This document shows positions 10,749 through 22,369 of a stretch of DNA of 64,000 nt, in pieces (within the stretch, counting starts at the first letter, position 1; each line of letters opens with the position of its first letter). Below the pieces are notes generated by a model, which saw only the letters and a list, made by a program, of their open reading frames with translations, was not told the origin of the DNA and ran no database searches. The position numbers and the translations under genes were made by a program. The DNA comes from Membranipora membranacea (taxonomy: Eukaryota; Bryozoa; Gymnolaemata; Cheilostomatida; Membraniporidae): positions 10,294,001 to 10,358,000 of the forward strand of contig OU612068.1 in the NCBI GenBank assembly GCA_914767715.1. The letters are read 5' to 3'.

Positions 10749-11471
10749 TTTGAGATCTCAAGTTCTCACAGCTCAGGCAAAGGAGATTTCTGATAGAGAG
10801 AATAAAACCAAGAAGATGGGAGCAAGTGACAACAGACAGCGTCAACCACTTCAAATCAGAGACCGATCTCAGTTTTATCTTTTGACGAAATCTGTTATGT
10901 ATTAGGCGTAATTAAATTACTGTCAGCTATCAGACATCCCATCTCCGCCTTTTTGGGAGGTTCAATCGTAAGCATATAAATAATGTGTATAATTAAACCT
11001 TTTTATCAGACAAAAAATCTAAATCCAATCGCCGTTTTTTCAAGAGGATGGGCAAATGCAATCTCCGTTTTTTTGGCCAGGCCTGTCCACAGTGATGAAC
11101 TCCGGTGCATATAAAAACCAGGGGAACATCAAGGCAGGACAGTTCTGGCTGGAGAGCCCTTGGAGCATGTTTTTCTGGTATGGTATAGATTGCTTTTCTG
11201 GTATCTAACTTAGTTTACAATTCAAGAATAAAAATTGATTTAAATGTCCGTAAGGCATCTCAACTTTGAGTCATTAGTAAATTAAATTGATACCTAATTG
11301 TAACAAAATTCTAAAAACAATGTTGTGGATAAATTTGATTAGATAAACAAAAAACTTTTTGTATGGAGTTGCCTTCTTCCTCAACATACAAAATAAGCAT
11401 GAGCAAAATGAATAAAATAGTGGTGTCTGTTCTGCTCGGGTATTCGGCCCCAAGTGGGTCGAATATGCGGC
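10749..11471 (+). mobile_element. Probable solo LTR inserted in duplicated block
   Basis: Copy 1 reads GCAGGTAAATTAACCTCAG without a break. In copy 2, 723 bp split this sequence, with AAATT repeated on both sides (10744-10748 and 11472-11476), a 5-bp target-site duplication. The insert has a TATA box (GCATATAAAAACC near 11110) and an AATAAA near 11230, as expected of an LTR, and no ORF. The ends are not a clean TG...CA, so a non-autonomous element of another type is possible. Confidence 0.6.
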
Positions 11472-11619
11472 AAATTAACCTCAGCTAACACTACATTTTG
11501 GCTATCCGACTTTGCTGAAGTGGGAGGCAATATAATGTTAAGAAGGAGAGAGTATTATAGCCAGCTATTTCAGTCAGTTATCTCAAGCCTGTGCAAAATT
11601 TAGGGACACATCTTGCAAA

Positions 11620-12159
11620 ATAAAAGGATATTGCTGTGCATATAACCTTTTGATTTTTTTGTCTATGATATTGCTGGACACGTACTTCACTGTTTCATCT
11701 TTCTTGTCGTCTTTTAATATTTGAACGTTGACTGTTGGAGTTATAACAGAATAGTCTATGTATTAACCACAACCAATAACCTTACATACCCCGTAATCAT
11801 AGATATAGAAATTTATGGTAAAAATCATCACATTCAGCTTGTTAGGTGTATTTTGGATGAATAAAATGTTCTAAAACTTGTTTTTCTCTTTAAGTGTTGG
11901 TGACCATTTATATATAGACAGGACAGTGCTTCATTCAGTGATCAAGGCAATCCATGGCACAGTGAACAGGCTTGTTAACATGGGCCAATGAGATGGAATG
12001 CTCAGACTGTACCTCATATCTAATAATGGCCAATATTATTGGGACATAAACTTAATAATTTTCGTCTTCTAGATTGTGGCAATAACAATCGGTGACTGTG
12101 AGGGAGGTTTCTCAGTGCTACAACTGACTAATGTAGCACTCAGAAACTGTGTGGCTGAA
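11620..12159. other. Non-coding stretch
   Basis: AT-rich unique sequence after the end of the duplicated block. I see no ORF with protein-like composition, no convincing splice pair and no repeat structure. Confidence 0.5.
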
Positions 12160-13010
12160 CTTATTTTAATATTTCCATGCTCATAAAAAGCCCTGAGAGA
12201 GCATTATTCATTTTACAGACGGCTAAGAAAAAGTTAACGGTGAATAATGTGAAGAGTTCGCCACAATAATAATATTTTCTGTAACATGTAGCACTGAAAT
12301 AAACAAAGTCAGTTTTTTCTTGTAATAGTTTGTTGTCTTGCTTGATCCAATCCTGATGTATTCTCTTTAGAGCCAAGGTTCTTCGTGTTACGTTCCCTTG
12401 AGAATGGACGATAAATTTGCCCCATATTCCCAGCCAGAATCTCAAATACCACAAATGTGAGGTATTGTGGAGAGTTGTCTTCTCATGACATATGATAGGA
12501 CGACTTATCATCAATTCAGTGTAATACATGATAAAACGACTAGTATTCAGGGGAGATTAGGTGCTATCATGTCAACAATTGCCGCACAATCAAATAACTT
12601 ATTGCTTTTGATGTCCTATCTATCCTGATATTTATCTCTATGGCCGTCACATTTCATTTACATATTTGTCTTTTAGTGTGAAACTCAATCATTGCGTATA
12701 ACCACTGAGTTGTGGTGACTGCTGACTAAACTATGTTATGCACAACGTCAAAACTGCTTATTTATCAAACTGTTCATATTCTGACCTGAATATCTCAAAG
12801 ATGATGCTCAGATACCTACTTATTCAATTTAAAATGTGGATATCATTAGTGAAGGTGAGTTCATGCTGTGGCTGCCAATTTTTGGTCATTAGAAGAAAAG
12901 TTGTCCCTGAACCTCTGAATTCCTCAAACTCTCTGCGATTGAGTTTGACTTTAACAGCAGTTCTGTATTCAAGGACCATATTTAATGGCATGATCTTTTA
13001 GTTTTTCAAA
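12160..13010. repeat. Inverted segmental duplication, left arm (downstream of WSC gene 1)
   Basis: Segments here match 59880-60905 in the opposite orientation. Examples: CTCCACAATACC / GGAGAGTTGTCTT near 12465 versus AAGACAACTCTCCACAACACC at 60850; TACATGATAAAACGACTAGTATTCAGGGG versus its complement at 60780; and CTGTGGCTGCCAATTTTTGG near 12864 versus its complement near 59942. The arm lies downstream of WSC gene 1, just as the right arm lies downstream of WSC gene 2. No coding sequence is supported. Confidence 0.8.
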
Positions 13011-13657
13011 ATTATCAGATATGTGTCTCTCTGGTCTCATTCCTTTGACAGGCCATGACATGGCAGAGCATTTTTTGTAGCGTTTGTATTGGTCTTACTC
13101 TTAACTGGCTATCACTTGGGTGGCCCGAGAATATCATTTCATATATCATATATGGACAAAAATAGTCTATAGGCCTTGCCTATGTCATGCATTGATATCA
13201 TCCTGAGGATTGAATTTATTTTATTAGGCACTCAAATGTTCATAAAAAGGCATTTTGTTTGGGTATTCTGTCAAACATTCTCAACAATGAGTATTATCCA
13301 AAAATAAAGTTTATAACTATCTTTTGATGATCACTTGATACCTTCATTTAATAATTTATTTAGGCTTTTAAATGTTTATGGAAAAGCATTTTATACCTAA
13401 ATCTTGAACTAACAACTTTGATTCTTTTCGAGTAGAGCCTGCAAATTTAAAGTTCGAACCTCAACTTTTGATGATCACTTTAAACCTTCATTGTGAACCA
13501 GAATAAAATGAGATTTTAGGTTATCATAAAGATATCATATATTTCAGGTTATCATATTGACTTTAGGTCTTTCATAGGTATATTTAGTAGTTATAATGAC
13601 ATATAAAGCGAGCACTTTTGGGACTTTCCGTACAACTTTCATAAATTGTTCTCAAAA

Positions 13658-15466
13658 TCAGTAGATTTCATATATGCTGTTTCGCCACGGTCCCCCACAT
13701 TTGACGCCATGGGCTGCAGGGCATGGAGTAGCACACTCCGAGTTGCGGGCACGACCATGACTCCCATATGAGTCTCCACATGTACACCAAGTTCCAGCTT
13801 GAAGCCCAGCATACCTATACCCTGAAAGAAGCGAACAAAAGCTTTCTTTACATGGAAAATGTTTATAGTCTTAGTAATTATAGCAGTATAAGAAAAGTCA
13901 GTCAGTTTGGCTCAGAGGTAAGCGTGTCTGCCATTTGACCAGCCGGTGTGGGTTCAAACCCCAACAGGGCCGCAAAGTTGTTTAAAATTTGTCTGATCAC
14001 ACTGTCCCTTTAGAATTAGATCAATACTTAAAATAATGGCACTATACGGGAGGTTGCTGTCATCAACCACTGCAGCTCTGGCCTCTTAGCTCTATGCTTC
14101 ATGCTGGGTTTAAACTGTCAGTGGTTGAAAAGTGGCACTAATGACTTGTCACCCTTGTCGTAACTATAAAAACCTCTTCCTCGGTGCAGTCATTGTCTAC
14201 ATAGACGAACAGCAACAAGAAAATACATATTTTTTGTGTTTGCAAGTTTTACCACACCTGAACGATTTCTAGCAACATACCTCAGAAAGAATTTTATGCA
14301 AAGAGTTTGTCATTTTTGGAAAGTATATAATCAATAATAGATGACAGCATTGTCTCATTAGGAATATGAACAAACTCAGCACTAAATAGTTTGAGATTAA
14401 CAAGCAATGTCTCACCTGTATCAGAACATGACTTGATGCAAGTTGAGACTTTGTTTGAGTTTCCAACATTTGTCAGTTGCGGAAGATCCCTATGCCAGGT
14501 ATCCTTAAAACATCCCAGATATTTTCCAGCTGGGGCCTTCGTCTTGTAGATCGAGTTCCTCCAGCCTGCACCACAAGTTCCACGGCCTCTGGGACATGCC
14601 ATATTACATTGTGAGTTGGGAGCAGACCCAAACCGCCCATATGTATCTCCACATGTACACCAGGTTCGAGCTTGGAGACCAGCATACTTATACCCTGAAT
14701 CACAAAATGTAATGAATGCTTTTATAATCAAAGGTGTAAAAATAATCGAACACCATATAACTTTGTATGATAAATAATTGGCGGAGCATTTTTTAAGTTT
14801 TGAGATAAAAGTCATTCTTGAAGTAAATTAACCTACCCTTGGCATAGCAATGACCGATACACAGAGAGATAGAATTAAGCTCCGCAAAATTCTTTAAATA
14901 TCGCAAGTCTCTGAGCCATGTGTCTTTGAAACAACCGACATAATACCAGGCTCTCTAAAATATAAATATTTATAATTGACCTCATGACTGATCACTTATT
15001 GCAGAACCCCAGAGGTGACAATATGAAACCTCCTCAGTAGGGCTGGAGATAAGGTTCCTAAACAGCACACAAAGTATGTCACATCGACATCCCATCCTGA
15101 AATTATTTGATAAAATTTGAGTCCACAGACAAAAGTTTAGTATAAGCCTAACAACCACAAAATTAGTGTGTTAGAAGACATATCAATATTCCACATTAAA
15201 ATGCATACGTATATGCAAAAATGTGTCCGTACAAAATCTTCTTAAAACAGCTTATAATACAAGATAAATAATTCCATAATTTAAATCTAATAACAAATAA
15301 ATAATATGTCTTGGTCTGATGAAAGAAAAAGAATAAAAAACAAAATCTTCAAGTGCATAGACATGGTCATCAAGATTTTATAGCTTACCACAGGAGCCAT
15401 TGTAAAGCAGCACACATGTATTGCAATCACTACACAGACAAGTGCATTTGTTCCTCTGAGAGCCAT
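13658..15466 (-). CDS. Secreted protein with two WSC domains (WSC gene 1)
   Basis: Four coding exons on the minus strand: 15466-15389 (78 nt), 14954-14837 (118 nt), 14694-14416 (279 nt) and 13821-13658 (164 nt). All have GT-AG borders and phases agree throughout, giving 212 residues. Exon 1 is the signal peptide (MALRGTNALVCVVIA...). Domain 1 starts at YYVGCF with RDLRYL, then GYKYAGLQ, WCTCGDTYG and CGAGWRNSIY. Domain 2 starts at KYLGCFKD with HRDLPQL, then GYRYAGLQ and WCTCGDSYG. WSC is a Cys-rich, carbohydrate-binding extracellular domain known from yeast stress sensors and many invertebrate secreted proteins. With no transmembrane segment, this is probably a soluble secreted lectin-like protein; ligand unknown. 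Intron 3 holds a SINE. TATA and inverted CCAAT boxes lie upstream. The paralog is at 57147-58992. Confidence 0.93.
13905..14225 (+). mobile_element. tRNA-derived SINE in intron 3 of WSC gene 1
   Basis: TTGGCTCAGAGGTAAGC resembles a pol III A box and GTGGGTTCAAACCCC a B box, spaced as in a tRNA. A body of about 250 bp follows and ends near ACGAACAGCAACAAGAAAAT, a short A-rich tail. It is antisense to the host gene. The paralogous intron in WSC gene 2 lacks it. Confidence 0.65.
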
Positions 15467-15551
15467 TTTCTAACTGAAAATCTTCTTCCTGAGATCTGTG
15501 AAAGCTCAGCTTGAATACTTTGTACACTGTGGTTTCAAAACACTTACTCTC

Positions 15552-15596
15552 TTTATATACAGCAGGACTGAACACAAAAATCCCACATGAACCAAT
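15552..15596 (-). promoter_or_regulatory. TATA and inverted CCAAT boxes of WSC gene 1
   Basis: TATATAAA (minus strand, 15559-15552) lies 85 nt before the ATG. CCAAT on the plus strand at 15592-15596, inverted relative to the gene, lies 33 nt further upstream. WSC gene 2 has the same two boxes at the same spacing. Confidence 0.7.
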
Positions 15597-15619
15597 CAGC
15601 GGCTAGATATTTCAAAGCC

Positions 15620-16430
15620 TGAAAGAGTTGGACTAAACCCAAACATTCAGTTTCCATTGTCCTCTAAAGGCTGGTCGGCATTGTCCCAGATAGCGTTAGC
15701 ATGGCATTTAGGATGCTGCTCCCAAATGAGCCCAGAAAGAATATCTCTTATGTTCACATTGCAAAACGACACAAGAAAAGCAATTAGGTTTTATCTTAGA
15801 TAGGTGCTGGGATAATCATGATATGTGTTCACATTGTCTAGGATTGTACCAGATCATCCCAGTGTTGTATTTGCATAGTACCAAGATGTAAATTGAGTCT
15901 TTGTCAGTAACCTAAAATATCGTAGGCGTCTAACTTTCCTGTTACTCACCCAGACACACTTTCATTGATGGGAAAGTGGGGTATTTACGTCACATTGTAT
16001 GGGATGGCTCTCAGGGTTGGCTGTCTGGGACAATGTGAACCAGGCATTAGAACTAAACTAAAGCTGTTAAAGTATTTTCATGTTACGTAGAGCATTTGTA
16101 GTGGTAATTATGAAAGGCGTAAATTTCCTACCAAATTGCTCAACTTCACCGGGGAAGTCACAAGTTGCTTGCTTTCTCTTTTAGCATATAAGTGTAAGCA
16201 TTTTAGCTATTGACAATATCTAAGACAGCTTGATCTGTTTAAATGTGATTTTGGTGTAAAGTTAAAACATTTTCAGTTGCATTTTCCTTTACACACCCAC
16301 TATCATGGCTTCCAATCATAACTTGGAAAGACTGTTTAGCAATTTCTTTGCTCAGGACCCTTGATTTTTTTGGGTTCTCAGTAGGGCTGGGTTGGTTTTC
16401 AGCTGTCTTTTAGGACCGAGGGGGGGTCGA
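15620..16430. other. Non-coding stretch upstream of WSC gene 1
   Basis: No coding or repeat structure supported. CCCAGATAGCGTTAGCATGG and GGGATGGCTCTCAGG phrases recur loosely with TGTCTGGGACAATGTGAAC and its partial complement, suggesting an old fold-back relic. Confidence 0.4.
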
Positions 16431-16436
16431 AGTATA

Positions 16437-17073
16437 CATGAAACCATAAGGCCACGTGACTTTGATATAGCCTGTGATATTTGTCAGTGGGTGGGGGTGG
16501 GCGAGAAGAGAAGAGAAGAGAAGAATGAGTATAGGGGGAATCATCAATGTAATCTCATGATACTTTTTCGATGTGTTTTTTTTCAATTTTGTGTGGGTGT
16601 CTATATATATATCTATGTTGTTGTTTGCTTTTCTATGGCCATCTATCTATGTTAGTTTTCTTCTGGCAAAGCTTAATTATCAATTATCTATGAGCTGGTG
16701 TGGCTTAGGGAATAAAAGGTATAGCAGTAAATTCTTGTGTCCTTGTGCTGATTTGAGCTGCAAGTAGAAGGCCACTTACTTTCCTCTACTAGTCTACTCA
16801 AGGATTTAAAACCCTTAGGGGCTTTAAATCCTAGGTCTACTTCTTCAACTTGCCAGAAGAAAACTAACATAGATAGATGGCCATAGAAAAGCAAACAACA
16901 ACATAGATATATATATATATATATAGATACCCACACAAAATTGAAAAAAAACACATCGAAAAAAGATCATGAGATTACATTGATGGTTCCCCCCTATCTC
17001 TTTCACTCATCTCCCACCCCCACCCACTGACAAAAATCACAGGATATATCAAAGTCATGTGGCCTTATGCATG
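16437..17073. mobile_element. 640-bp fold-back element with arms of about 230 bp
   Basis: The left arm (16437-16669) and right arm (16850-17073) are inverted copies. CATGAAACCATAAGGCCAC matches the complement of GTGGCCTTATGCATGAAAC, and TATGGCCATCTATCTATG, GTGGGTGTCTATATATA and CCAGAAGAAAACTAACATAG recur inverted. The spacer contains a smaller palindrome, AGGATTTAAA...TTTAAATCCT (16800-16831). The ORFs here are low-complexity by-products. Confidence 0.9.
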
Positions 17074-17079
17074 AAACAG

Positions 17080-17936
17080 CGCTACTGGGCCTGGAAAATC
17101 CTCTAATGCCCGACAATGAATGAAGAAAGAACTGCAGTTCAAGCAAAGCATCACACTCACACACAGGAAAATACATTCGTTAATTTGATCGAATTCTAAC
17201 TATAGGCAGTCGTTAAATAGGGGAACTAAGAAGTCGTTAAAATATGATCAATTCAGGGTCATAAACTGATCAAAAGGATCTAGTATTTGTATCAATGTAA
17301 CGATAACAAATGGGTTGCAGGCCTGCAAGCCTATTCATTCAAATAATGCTAATGCTATGATATCGTTAAATAGTTGTTACAGTAACGAGAGTGAGGCTTC
17401 AAAGATGATCATACTGATCTTGGTAGCGTTACTTTGCCAACTTATGATGATTCAAATTGATTGTTTTCAACATATCAGTCTCACTTATAACACCGAAACT
17501 TCAATGATACGTCCGATCAAGAAATAGAGCCAAATATTTTCTTATTTCTTTATTTCTATTCACAACTGAGTTGAAAAAGAGCTTAGGAGTGGTACATGCA
17601 TGTGATTTACGAGAAAAGTGAAATTGTAATAAGAGTAATATAAAAAATGAGAGTTACAAGTAATGAAATATGACAGAACAAGATAAAAAAGTGCATATAA
17701 GTAAGCAAAATGATAATAAGATGAAAACTTAGGCATAGGTCTATATGTAGGAAACATGGGAAAAGTGACTGAGTATTAAGAGTAATATAAACCGAGAGCT
17801 ATGCGTTGTAAAACAGGATAAGGAAGGGAATACAACACTTAAGTATGCAAAAGGGCAATAAGATGGGAAAAGAGAACAGGTTAAATCAATATAATGTCAG
17901 ACAATGTTAAGAGATGAGAAATAATCTACACAAAAT
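17080..17936. other. Non-coding stretch
   Basis: No recognisable gene. The region includes AT-rich sequence with loosely repeated words such as AAGAGTAATATAAA and GGGAATACAACACTTAAGTATGCAA versus CATATAAGTAAGCAAAATG (17690-17860), a weak tandem duplication of about 130 bp. Confidence 0.45.
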
Positions 17937-20156
17937 TCAGCGTGTATATTTGCTAATCAGCTCGTGCTGAGTTTTACTGAGTTTGTAGGACTTACCGTCC
18001 TCGCCCTTAACACCCATAACCTGGGCGAGAAATTTCACGAAGGTTGAACATGGCATCTCTATGTGCAGAATATAATGCATGAGGGGGGAGATACTAAGTA
18101 CCTCACACACACTACCTATTTCTAGAGAAAAACCACCATGCACACAGATAAAAATCTTGCCCTCGTGGTGAACTGCAATAACCCCTCCTGTGTTGTTGGT
18201 GGCGGTTAGAGGGTCCTTCAAAACCATTATCTGCTTGAGGGCACCATCCACTTTGTTGACTCGCATTCTTTTCATCACTGCTCTAATGATGTCTGAAGGA
18301 TCTACAACATAAGTAAAGCACTGTCAGAAACATGCTATCATGACATGGATATTAAGTTTAAGTCGTCATTGCGGAGAGGGTTACCCCTCTAGAGTACAGG
18401 TACAGGAACCCATGGTACTCAAGCCGCACCCTATACCCTTACCCGCCTGAATACCGGCTACTCTTTTTATTGAAGGCAGAGGGGGATCTTTCTACTGCAT
18501 GTGGGGAGTGCAACCACACAGTCGACCTCCGGTATTATTAGTCCTGGCCGGCAAAACAACACACTCATTATAATAAACCATTCTTGAGGGATATACAACT
18601 CACAATCGTTTTGAATTGTACATCACAAACGATAGCTTAGCACAGAGCCTAAACCTGATGCACTCAATGAGCCCACTGACATCGATTACACTATTAACAT
18701 GTGTATCTCTCAATTTAGTAGCAGTACCTAAAATATAGCAGAACCTAACATGTTGGGTACTGCTACATGTACCCAGCACTTATTAATAAAATTGAGCACG
18801 GGTCGTCACACCAAATTTCTTGTGATAGTACTACTACTAAGTGAATTTGCCCTCTATCGATCAGAGATATACATGCAATAGTATATCACGTGATCAGTGT
18901 GCTCAATGACTCTAGCGCACCAAACGTAGTAGCCACGGTCATAACATACACTCATACATATTGATTACTTAAAACCAAACAGAAAATTGAAAATGGTTAG
19001 GTCCAGAAAAATTTAATAGACAAGAAAAGCACCCAATTCTTTTTAGTTGGATCTTGTGCCACTGTTTTTAGACGCTCAATTATTAGGATTTGCCACGTAT
19101 CATATTTTACTATAATGTACATAGTTAACATAGATGCTAACCTTTTCCTGTCATCTGATTTATCAGCTGAGTAATCTGATCTTGTCTCCCTCGGCAGTGT
19201 GCTTCCCTTCCAAGCGTTCCGATTCCAGCCAAAACTGCAAAAAAAGGTGGAACTCTAGTTTCACAATACATGTTGTCTTATACGCATAAAACTGATTCGA
19301 TAAAGACACTTTACATTTAAGCCAATCATTTCCAATCATCCATAATGCAGTACATTTACATTACAAAAATTGCCACGCTAAGGAGATAACGCTAAAAACA
19401 GTGTTTTGTAGTCAACGCTATGAAGGAAGCTGGTCTCATTGCTTGAAATTGAACTGAGAATGAGATGTTTTTTATCCATGAAAAGAATAATTTGCATATG
19501 AGACCAAATGCAAACGCTGATATAGGAACAATAAGACTGGATATGGATTGGCATCAATGCTAAAGATAAGCTGGTCTCATCAGTCAAACTGTAGTGACGA
19601 TTGAAACTCTTTTTTATCCGTGAATTAACTTGCTCAAGGGACCAAACCCCAACACTGAGGTAGCATCACTAAGCCTGGACACGGAAAGACATCAATGCTT
19701 AGTAGACTATGGCTAGCTGGCTTCATTGGTCAAGCTACAGCAGTGCTCAAGACGTTTTTATATTCATTAAATGACTAATGCAAGGGACCAAACAGCAATA
19801 CTGTGGTGTTGACACTAAGGCTGGACAGGGAAAGCCAAGGTCATAGACCCATTTAGTTTGAAGATCACTATTAGGAGGTAAAGAGGGAAAAACAAATAGC
19901 TGATCAGGACCAATAATTCAAATGTATCCGACTGGCAAATAATAGTGAAGCCATGTTACTTTACAATGTGATAGAATGAATAGCAGGACCAAGTCCATAA
20001 CAATAATAGTCACCTCCTTAGGGCTAGTGATAACGACTTTGAGGCCATAAGTTCTCCACTCAAGGCCAGGGTTGTCAACAATCCACATCCTGCTCTAATC
20101 ATGGTGACAGCCATAACATGAGAGACATTATCAGGGATAGCTAGGTTCCTTGCCAA
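17937..20156 (-). CDS. Multi-exon gene of unknown family (partial model)
   Basis: Three exons read as protein on the minus strand. The last (18301-17937) and the one before (19234-19142) join in phase across GTTAGC and TTGTAG to read ...QITQLINQMTGK then DPSDIIRAVMKRMRVNKVDG..., continuing to a terminal HELISKYTR and stop. A third exon (20156-20014), between TTTTAG and GTGACT, reads LARNLAIPDNVSHVMAVTMI... and LSGELMASKSLSLALR. It ends in phase 2 while the next exon needs phase 1, so an exon is missing or the border is wrong. The 5' end was not found. Composition is that of a soluble helical protein, possibly repeat-type, with no Cys pattern, signal peptide or membrane segment. I do not recognise the family. 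Introns hold a SINE tail and tandem repeats. Confidence 0.6.
18362..18545 (-). mobile_element. SINE tail fragment (same family as 59503-59831)
   Basis: On the minus strand it matches 59650-59800, including GGGTGCGGC...GAGTAC, CCCCTCTGCCTTC and the ACTCCCCACATGCAGTA versus ACCCCACACGCAGTA words. The tRNA-like head is missing, so it is 5'-truncated. It lies in an intron of the unknown gene. Confidence 0.65.
19427..19850. repeat. Three degenerate tandem repeats of about 140 bp
   Basis: The order GCTGGTCTCATT, TTTTTATCC, GGGACCAAAC, AACACTGA, AAGCCTGGACA, GACATCAATGC recurs three times with many substitutions, starting near 19430, 19570 and 19715. The ORF inside copy 1 is incidental. Confidence 0.65.
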
Positions 20157-20159
20157 CTA

Positions 20160-21825
20160 AAAGCAGAAAAAAACTTATTATGTTAGCCGAATTACCATAA
20201 TGAATTCAAACATGAGAATGGCAATGAAGGTTGTTGAGAGGAAAGTATGTAGGCCTATATCTAGCTTATCATACTTTTCTCATTTCCCTCTAAGATCTGA
20301 TCCAAGCTAGAAGACTCTGGAAGCAATTTTTTAATCTTGAGAAAACATGATTCATGCATGCGTAATGTTTTACAATCAACCAACAACCAAAAAACCAATG
20401 GGATAATTAGCTTCCAGCTTTTCAAGAAGGAGGTGTAGCAACTGCTTTTCACATATTGTGGTCTTACAGACAGTTGATTGCATATTCAAGCTAATCTAAA
20501 ATAAAGATATTGGCTGTGAAAAGAAAAGCCGAAAAAACTCTCTGATTTTACTTTCTCTGAGTAGGCTTGGGCCTCACACTGATAGTATAACAGCGCTTAC
20601 TCACTGTCAACCATTATCTATGAAAGGATGAAAGCAGACTGGTCAAGCCTATACGCAGAGAGAGAGATCAAAGGTAGGTTCAAAAAGAAAGTTTAACCCT
20701 GACACAGCTTAATACATGATAAGTACTAGCTAGGCCTAATCAGTGAGTGGAGCACCTAGAAGTGACCTAGGCCTACTGTGTTTAATCAATTCTAACCATT
20801 TTATAACAGGACTTACCTTTGGAAGTGCTGGTCACATCAAGAAGTACTGCCAGTTCCAGTAATTTATTGGTTCTGTTTATGTTGTTGATAGTACTAGTAG
20901 ACTAGTAGTCATCCTCTAGATGCATCTATCTTATCTATTTATAATATTAATATTCATCATTATTATTGAAATGTTTTCTTCTTCTTGCATGTTAATCAGG
21001 ATATATTCAGCAGTCCTTTGGTAATGCTACTTTGTAGATAATTATCTTTACTTCTTTTACTTGTGATGTGAATATCAGGCAGGCAATAACAGGATAAAAT
21101 TGCAGTAAGATGACTGTTTATCAATTTCAGACTTATTCAAACTTTTCCGCTCTGTCATAGCCCTAATTCCAAAATTAGTAATTTTATTTAAGGAGGTAGA
21201 AGGCTCTTTTATTTCAAAAAGTTGAAGTGGAACCTTGGGACGATTATAGCGAGTCCGTTTTTTGCATTTATTTGTTGTGAAGAAGAATTTGGAAGTAAAA
21301 TATTCTGAGAAAAGAAATTTATTCCAACTCATAAGCATCTGCAGACAGTTGAGTGTATGGGAAATGAGTTATTCCTAGTAGGTGAAAAGTGAGTGAAAGA
21401 ATAACATCTTAACTAGCAACTGCACAAATCAATGGAGCAACATAGCACTATTCCCTAGGCTTGGCTACTACTAACAAACTACTAGCCATTGGGCCTTGGC
21501 ATTATTAGTCTAAATAGTTACTGGCCATTAGTTCTGGTGAGCAAACTTATTGGCACAATCATTCAACACTGTCACCTACCTTACTATTCTATTGCTAACC
21601 AGCTTGAATGACTTGCCAGAGCAAGGAGTAATTTTTTCTCAGACCGTCTCATGCCTCTTGATGGTCTTTGAGTGAGTCTTGTTGTGATAGTAAAAACTAA
21701 AAAAGAGCTACACAATCACACTCACTGCTATCCAAAATAAATCTCACCCACCAAGATAAGATACTGTCTCAGGGGAGTCAGTTTTAGGCCTACTGTTAAA
21801 CTGTCACTGGTAATCTCTTATCATT
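20160..21825. other. Stretch with scattered exon-like fragments only
   Basis: Minus-strand pieces read well: 20862-20817 ends at AAAG/GTAAGT after KLLELAVLLDVTSTSK, and about 20446-20390 reads LLHLLLEKLEANYPI. Phases do not join these to each other or to the gene at 17937-20156, so I do not call them. The rest shows no gene. Confidence 0.35.
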
Positions 21826-22364
21826 TTTATCAACCAAAGTGAAAAAGTCCATGCAGAGATAGTCTACGCACTGTGCAGGATTTGCTTGGATTTTTCCTCT
21901 CATTACTTCTACATTAATCTTACTTCATATAGCCTAGGGTCCAATAATACACATTGTATGACCTTTTGTCAATGTCATGAATGACCGCCCTTATTCAAAA
22001 TGAAAGAAATTCTGTCTGACATTTTCTTCACTACTTGGCAGTGAATATCTCTGCTCATGAGTATTTCCCAAACATGAGGCTACTTTTCCCAGAGTCTGAC
22101 TGGAATACTCTCATACCTGGAGCAATATAGTAGGTGGCATGAATAGAAATCAATAGATATTGCAGTTTTAGTGCTCCTCTTGATTAACTTATAACACTCA
22201 AGAGCAGACAACTCCAGCGAAATCCTGCATTGTTCTCAGACTTTTTCCCCTCCGGGGGGCCGTCGGACAGGGGGCAAAGTCTGGGGGCTCAGACTAATGC
22301 AGAGATGGTCATGTACAGGACATGACCATCTTTGCATGGACTTTTTCACTTTTGTTGATATAAA
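21826..22364. mobile_element. TIR element of about 540 bp (non-autonomous DNA transposon)
   Basis: Inverted ends of about 37 bp: TATCAACCAAAGTGAAAAAG...TCCATGCAGAGAT at the left, and the complement of ATCTTTGCATGGAC...TTTTTCACTTTTGTTGATA at the right. A second inner palindrome (GATGGTCATGTACAGGACATGACCATC) abuts the right end. No transposase ORF. Confidence 0.8.
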
Positions 22365-22369
22365 TGTAC

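Larger units (their letters stand above)
8910..11619 (+). repeat. Segmental duplication, copy 2 (peptide-gene block)
   Basis: Direct repeat of 596-2858. It keeps the upstream TATA segment and carries an extra 723-bp insertion at 10749-11471. Differences between copies are small substitutions and short indels, so the duplication is fairly recent. Confidence 0.9.

Noticed and set aside
14473-14703. Second ORF over WSC gene 1 exon 3 (and 57862-58074 over WSC gene 2)
   Set aside because: Alternate frames of the WSC exons; the frame with Cys motifs and matching splice phases is the real one.
16392-16954. Mirror-image ORFs beginning MFFFNFVWVSIY
   Set aside because: Both arms of a fold-back element yield the same translation; AT-run content, not a gene.
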